From: Bog-756 sp052326605
GTDB taxonomy: Bacteria > Actinomycetota > Acidimicrobiia > Acidimicrobiales > RAAP-2
DNA length: 64,000 nt
Assembly: GCA_052326605.1 (NCBI GenBank)
Contig: JBKQMB010000027.1
Location: forward strand, 1-64,000
Direction of reading: 5' to 3'
The notes under the pieces were generated by a model. The model did not search any database. It was not told the DNA's origin and was given only the letters and a program-made list of their open reading frames with translations. Each line of letters starts with the position of its first letter. The first letter of the stretch is position 1. Below, piece by piece: positions 60,692-64,000 of the stretch. The translations under genes were made by a program, and so were the position numbers.

Positions 60692-61417
60692 GTGAACAAA
60701 TCGCAACTCGTCAAAACAGTCAGTGAGTCGACGCAGTCGGCCCGCCGCGTTGTCGAAGACGTAGTTGACGCGCTGTTCGAAACGATCGTCATCGAGGTTC
60801 GGTCCGGACGAAAGGTAACGGTGATCGGTTTCGGGACGTTCAACCCGGCCGACCGCGGTGCTCGTGTGGGTCGAAATCCGAGGACAGGTGCAGTGGTACC
60901 GATACCGGCGTCGAAGGGTGTCCGGTTCGCCACCGGTTCGGCGTTCAAGTCGGCGTTGAACCCTAAGGAGGAAGTACTAATGGCAGTAAAGAAGGCAGCA
61001 GCCAAGAGGACGGTCCGAAAGGCTCCGGCCAAGAAGACGGTCGCCCGCAAGGCCACGGTCAAAAAGGCGGTGAAGAAGGCCCCGGCCCGCAAGACTGCGG
61101 CGAGGAAGACCGCTGCCAAGCGCACCGTCAAGAAGGCCCCGGCCCGCAAGACTGCGGCGAGGAAGACCGCTGCCAAGCGCACCGTCAAGAAGGCCCCGGC
61201 CCGCAAGGCCCCGGCCCGCAAGACTGCGGCGAAGAAGACAGTTGCCAAGCGCACCGTCAAGAAGGCCCCGGCCCGCAAGGCCCCGGCCCGCAAGACTGCG
61301 GCGAAGAAGACAGTTGCCAAGCGCACGGTGAAGAAGGCCCCGGCCCGCAAGGCCCCGGCCCGCAAGGCTCCGGCGAAGAGGGCCGTCTCCAAGCGCACGG
61401 TTCGCCGAGCCAGGTAG
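60692..61417 (+). CDS. hupB: HU-family DNA-binding protein with Lys/Ala-rich tail
   Basis: A 241-residue HU protein. Residues 1-93 are the HU domain: MNKSQLVKTVSESTQSARRV, VVDALFETIVIEVRSGRKVT, VIGFGTFNPADRGARVGRNP and the DNA-arm GAVVPIPASKGVRFATGSAF. The tail (from about residue 97) consists only of Lys, Arg, Ala, Pro, Thr, Val and Ser in KAPARK/TAAKR repeats, resembling histone H1 and mycobacterial HupB. It compacts DNA; lysine modification is known for HupB. The GTG at 60692 is five bases from AGGAGG, so it is preferred over the GTG at 60686. A UUCG hairpin terminator follows. Confidence 0.95.
   Translation: MNKSQLVKTVSESTQSARRVVEDVVDALFETIVIEVRSGRKVTVIGFGTFNPADRGARVGRNPRTGAVVPIPASKGVRFATGSAFKSALNPKEEVLMAVKKAAAKRTVRKAPAKKTVARKATVKKAVKKAPARKTAARKTAAKRTVKKAPARKTAARKTAAKRTVKKAPARKAPARKTAAKKTVAKRTVKKAPARKAPARKTAAKKTVAKRTVKKAPARKAPARKAPAKRAVSKRTVRRAR
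61073..61330 (+). repeat. In-gene tandem repeats of the HU tail
   Basis: Two exact 57-bp copies (61073-61129 and 61130-61186) are followed by two 72-bp copies (61187-61258 and 61259-61330, the latter differing at the end). Both units share the start AAGAAGGCCCCGGCCCGCAA; the longer adds a second KAPAR segment. The near-identity at DNA level points to recent unequal duplication, so tail length may vary among strains. Confidence 0.9.
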
Positions 61418-61453
61418 TTGCTCTGAGCGGCGACGCAATGCCGCCAAGGCGTT

Positions 61454-61483
61454 GTCAGTAGGGGCCTTCGGGCCCCTACTGAC
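61454..61483 (+). terminator. UUCG hairpin terminator after HU gene
   Basis: A perfect 13-bp stem (GTCAGTAGGGGCC with its complement) closed by a TTCG tetraloop, 36 bp past the HU stop and 13 bp before the 3' end of the convergent PIG-L gene. No T-run follows. Likely terminates or stabilises the HU transcript and perhaps that of the opposing gene. Confidence 0.85.
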
Positions 61484-61496
61484 GCGTGGCGGCCCC

Positions 61497-62390
61497 TCAG
61501 AGTTCGTTCATGAGGTGGAATGCCTCCGCGGACCGCAGTCCGCCGAGTGCCCCGTGGGCGGCCAGTTGACGTCGTACCTTCGAGGCGAACGCGTCCGTCC
61601 CCTGGCTCGTAGCCCCGTTGCCGTCGACGAGTCCCATGGTGGTCTCGCCCTGGCTGTGGTGGCAGAGCAGTGCATCGATCTTGACGGATTCGAAGCCGAC
61701 CACGGTCTCGAGGTGGTTCGGGAGGTCTGCTTCCCACAGCAGCAGTGACCCGGGTCGGTAGGGGGCGATTCCGAGTTCGGAATAGAAGTGGGGGTCGCGG
61801 GCGGCCACGATGGCATCGACGGTCAGGAAGCCGGCCGCCCGATGATCGGGGTGCAGACGGTAGCGGCGCCACGGATCGTGGCCGAGCAGTGCCTCGGGGC
61901 GCACTGTTCGGATGATCCGGGCAACCTCCCTTCGTTCATCGACGCCGTTGACCAGTTCGCCGTCGACCCGTTGCAGGAACAAGACCCGCTCGGGCACCGG
62001 CCCGACGCGCGGTCCGGGCGGCGACCCGGTCCCTGGGTCCGAGCCCGCCGCCGAACCGCCGACTGCCCGCGAGCCGTCGATGACGGCGGCCGCGGCCCTG
62101 CACTCGTCCAGCCGCCTGGATGCCAGTGCGGCCAGGTCGGCATCGGGGTCCCAGCTGCCCTTGGACCCGTCGGTGAGCACCAGATGGTGGATGCGGCAGC
62201 CGGCGGCCGCCCACTTGGCCAGCGTGGCCCCGCATCCGAACTCGATGTCGTCGGGATGGGCACCGATGGCCAACGCGGTGGCGGGCACCGGAAGGTCCAC
62301 CGTGACGGGTCCCGGATCGAGGAGGAGGTCGCCGACGGGCAGGCCGCTCGGGCCCGGATCACCAACGGTGTCGGGACTGCTCGGGGTCAT
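61497..62390 (-). CDS. PIG-L (LmbE-like) deacetylase
   Basis: A 297-residue zinc hydrolase. The metal motif ALAIGAHPDDIEFGCGATLA (AHPDDE-like) and the second site YRLHPDHRAAGFLTVDAIVA are intact; LVLTDGSKGSWD and LQRVDGELVNGVDERREVAR lie between. It resembles actinobacterial deacetylases of N-acetylglucosamine conjugates (mycothiol-type MshB/Mca group), but the substrate is unknown. The N-terminal 50 residues and an internal Gly/Pro stretch (GSPPGPRVGPVP) are low-complexity. The ATG at 62390 overlaps the cofC stop (ATGA). Confidence 0.86.
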   Translation of the reverse strand: MTPSSPDTVGDPGPSGLPVGDLLLDPGPVTVDLPVPATALAIGAHPDDIEFGCGATLAKWAAAGCRIHHLVLTDGSKGSWDPDADLAALASRRLDECRAAAAVIDGSRAVGGSAAGSDPGTGSPPGPRVGPVPERVLFLQRVDGELVNGVDERREVARIIRTVRPEALLGHDPWRRYRLHPDHRAAGFLTVDAIVAARDPHFYSELGIAPYRPGSLLLWEADLPNHLETVVGFESVKIDALLCHHSQGETTMGLVDGNGATSQGTDAFASKVRRQLAAHGALGGLRSAEAFHLMNEL

Positions 62391-63034
62391 GGGCCCGACG
62401 GGCCCAGGACCGCCACCGGGATCACGTCGCCCGGTTCGTCGATGTCCCACGCCAGGTCGGGGCGGTCGAGCACCCGGGTGGGGAGACCGAGCCGCTCCGC
62501 CTCGGCGCGGTGGCGGGCGAAGGAGCCCGGACCGTAGGAGAACTGGAAGCCGGCATCGGCCGGCAACGCGATCACGTTGGTCCCGTTGCCGTAGCGGTCG
62601 GGCACCAGGGTGATGCCCGGGGCCTCACCGACCATGGCCAGGTCGGACGCTCGCGGCAGGTCTGCGTGGGCCACGGTGACCTGGGTCACTCCGGCGGCGC
62701 GCAGTCGGTCGACGCCGGCCTCGACGGCGCCGTTGAGGCCTCGTCCCGGCTCCCACACCACGAGGGCGCGCCGCGCGCGTGCCCACTCCGCCACCTCGTT
62801 GTCGTCGCACACCACCACAACCGGCAGGGGGTGGGCGGCACTGACCACCCGGTCGGCCATGGCCCGGGCCAATTCGGCGCGTTCTTGTTCGCTCAGGGCG
62901 AGGTGGAGGCGACGCTTGGCCTGACTGAAGGCTTTGACGGGGACGAGGACCGCCCTCGGCCCGATCCGGAGCGGGCCTCCGTGCAGTCGGTCGTCGGGCG
63001 CTGTCACCGCGACAGTGTAGGTGGCAGGCCACAT
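62387..63034 (-). CDS. cofC: 2-phospho-L-lactate/phosphoenolpyruvate guanylyltransferase (F420 synthesis)
   Basis: About 215 residues (206 if the in-frame GTG at 63007 is used). AVLVPVKAFSQAKRRLHLAL is the nucleotide-binding start, HPLPVVVVCDDNEVAEWARA and VTVAHADLPRASDLAMV follow, and GITLVPDRYGNGTNVIALPA with FSYGPGSFARHRAEAERLGL completes the CofC/FbiD pattern. It makes the guanylylated three-carbon precursor of coenzyme F420. In actinobacteria the substrate is phosphoenolpyruvate (FbiD). Fits the several F420-type oxidoreductases in the window. Operonic with the PIG-L gene. Confidence 0.92.
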   Translation of the reverse strand: MWPATYTVAVTAPDDRLHGGPLRIGPRAVLVPVKAFSQAKRRLHLALSEQERAELARAMADRVVSAAHPLPVVVVCDDNEVAEWARARRALVVWEPGRGLNGAVEAGVDRLRAAGVTQVTVAHADLPRASDLAMVGEAPGITLVPDRYGNGTNVIALPADAGFQFSYGPGSFARHRAEAERLGLPTRVLDRPDLAWDIDEPGDVIPVAVLGPSGP

Positions 63035-63071
63035 GGTGCTCCCCGCCCGTGGGGGGCCCTAGGGTGTGACT

Positions 63072-64000
63072 GTGTCGTACGGCGATGACAACGGAACAGG
63101 AGTGTTCGACGGGCAGGCCCGTATCCAGGCGCTGGCCCGCGTGCGCTCGCTCCTGGTCACCCTCGGCTGCACCAACGAGGAAATTGACCAGGCAGTGGCC
63201 GACGACGACCTCGACCTGCTGGTCGTCGACCGCATGCTGGTGCCGGACGGGCGGCGCCTGACCCAGGCCGAGGTGGCCGAGCTGACCGGCATCCCCGTGG
63301 AGGATGCCCGACGGTTCTGGAGGGCACTCGGGTTCCTCGATGTCGGGGACGAGGAGCGGGCCTTCACCGATATGGACATCGAGGCGGTCCACCTGTTCCA
63401 GTCCATGTTGGCCATGGGGATGGCCAACATGGACTCTGCGGTCCAGATGGCCAGGGTGATCGGATCGTCCATGGCCCGCATCGCCGAGGCCGAGTCCGGT
63501 CCGGGTGCCACGCCGATCCTGATGTCGTCGGGCGACAGCATCATCGACGCCGACCAGTTCGCCGGTCAGGCGGCCGATTCGATCCCGGCGATGGGCCGAC
63601 TCCTCGAGTACGTGTGGCGCCGGCACCTGCAGGCGGCCACCCGCCGGGCCATGCTGCACCGGGCCCGCGGTGTCGGGGAGGGGATCAGCCCGGTGATGGC
63701 GGTGGGCTTCGCCGACATGGTCGGCTTCACCTTGCTCAGCCAGCACCTGGGGAACGAGGAGCTGGCCGCCGTGGTGGCCCGGTTCGAGGAGCTGGCCCAT
63801 GACACGGTGGTCGCCCTGGGTGGCCGGGTGGTCAAGATGATCGGCGACGAGGTCATGTTCGTGGTCCCGACGGCCAGCGGTGCCGCGGAGATCGGTCTGA
63901 GCCTGGCCGAGGCGTACGCCGACGACGAGCTGCTGTCCGATGTCCGGGTGGCACTGGCCTTCGGCCCGGTGCTGGTCCAGGACGGCGACTACTACGGGCC
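63072..64000 (+). CDS. Adenylate/guanylate cyclase (class III), right end cut
   Basis: At least 309 residues, running off the window. The N-terminal 190 residues are a helical regulatory region (VRSLLVTLGCTNEEIDQAVA, RLTQAEVAELTGIPVEDARR, AVHLFQSMLAMGMANMDSAV) of the type found on mycobacterial Rv2212-like cyclases. The catalytic domain begins VMAVGFADMVGFTLLSQHLG with a metal-binding Asp, then GRVVKMIGDEVMFVVPTASG with the second Asp, and VALAFGPVLVQDGDYYG. The GTG at 63072 or 63066 starts it. It makes cAMP or cGMP; the remaining substrate residues are beyond the window. Confidence 0.9.
   Translation, partial: MSYGDDNGTGVFDGQARIQALARVRSLLVTLGCTNEEIDQAVADDDLDLLVVDRMLVPDGRRLTQAEVAELTGIPVEDARRFWRALGFLDVGDEERAFTDMDIEAVHLFQSMLAMGMANMDSAVQMARVIGSSMARIAEAESGPGATPILMSSGDSIIDADQFAGQAADSIPAMGRLLEYVWRRHLQAATRRAMLHRARGVGEGISPVMAVGFADMVGFTLLSQHLGNEELAAVVARFEELAHDTVVALGGRVVKMIGDEVMFVVPTASGAAEIGLSLAEAYADDELLSDVRVALAFGPVLVQDGDYYG

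Overview
The window is very GC-rich and reads as a chromosomal segment of an actinobacterium. It carries a KstR-type steroid regulon, F420 biosynthesis and F420-type oxidoreductases, PafB/PafC-like regulators, an HU protein with a lysine/alanine tail, and a monoderm type IV pilus set without PilP or PilQ. By inference a member of Acidimicrobiia or a related deep actinobacterial lineage fits best; no rRNA or tRNA gene is visible to settle this.

Region 1 (1-5.4 kb) is a loose collection: a SCO6745-family protein cut by the window edge, a small membrane protein, an alpha/beta hydrolase, a stretch without a recognisable gene, and an HxlR regulator divergent from a PPOX-family flavoprotein with a palindrome between them.

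Region 2 (4.4-27 kb) is a steroid/lipid catabolism region. A CYP125-like P450 and two luciferase-like F420-type oxidoreductases face a tightly overlapping six-gene run: FadE29-like, MaoC-DUF35, FadE28-like, MaoC and Ltp2-like proteins, then a GH3 glycosidase. The first five match the content of the mycobacterial igr operon, which removes the last propionyl unit of the cholesterol side chain. Further on lie an oleate hydratase, an AidB-like acyl-CoA dehydrogenase, an ECF sigma/anti-sigma pair, FadD17-like and FadD19-like CoA ligases, another LLM oxidoreductase, a transporter and a degenerate isochorismatase-fold protein. Three sites matching or nearly matching the KstR consensus lie at the P450/FadE29, FadD/LLM and FadD19 promoters.

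Region 3 (27-33.4 kb) is housekeeping-like: dxs, an AIM24 protein, a hotdog thioesterase and a TldD/TldE protease pair.

Region 4 (33.4-51.2 kb) is a type IV pilus locus. PilO, a fused PilM-PilN, PilT, and a prepilin peptidase lacking both catalytic aspartates are on the minus strand. PilB, a second PilT with an extra N-terminal domain, PilC and the major pilin are on the plus strand. A FmdB zinc ribbon, MoaC, two hypotheticals and a NarL-type two-component pair are interspersed, and an IS66 relic lies just upstream of pilA.

Region 5 (51.2-64 kb) holds a polytopic membrane protein, an acyl-CoA carboxylase carboxyltransferase, CtaG, PafB/PafC-like WYL proteins, a helicase-less MobF relaxase convergent with a VirD4-type coupling protein (a mobilisation remnant), an HU protein with a repeat-built basic tail, a PIG-L deacetylase, CofC/FbiD for F420 synthesis, and a nucleotide cyclase running off the right edge.
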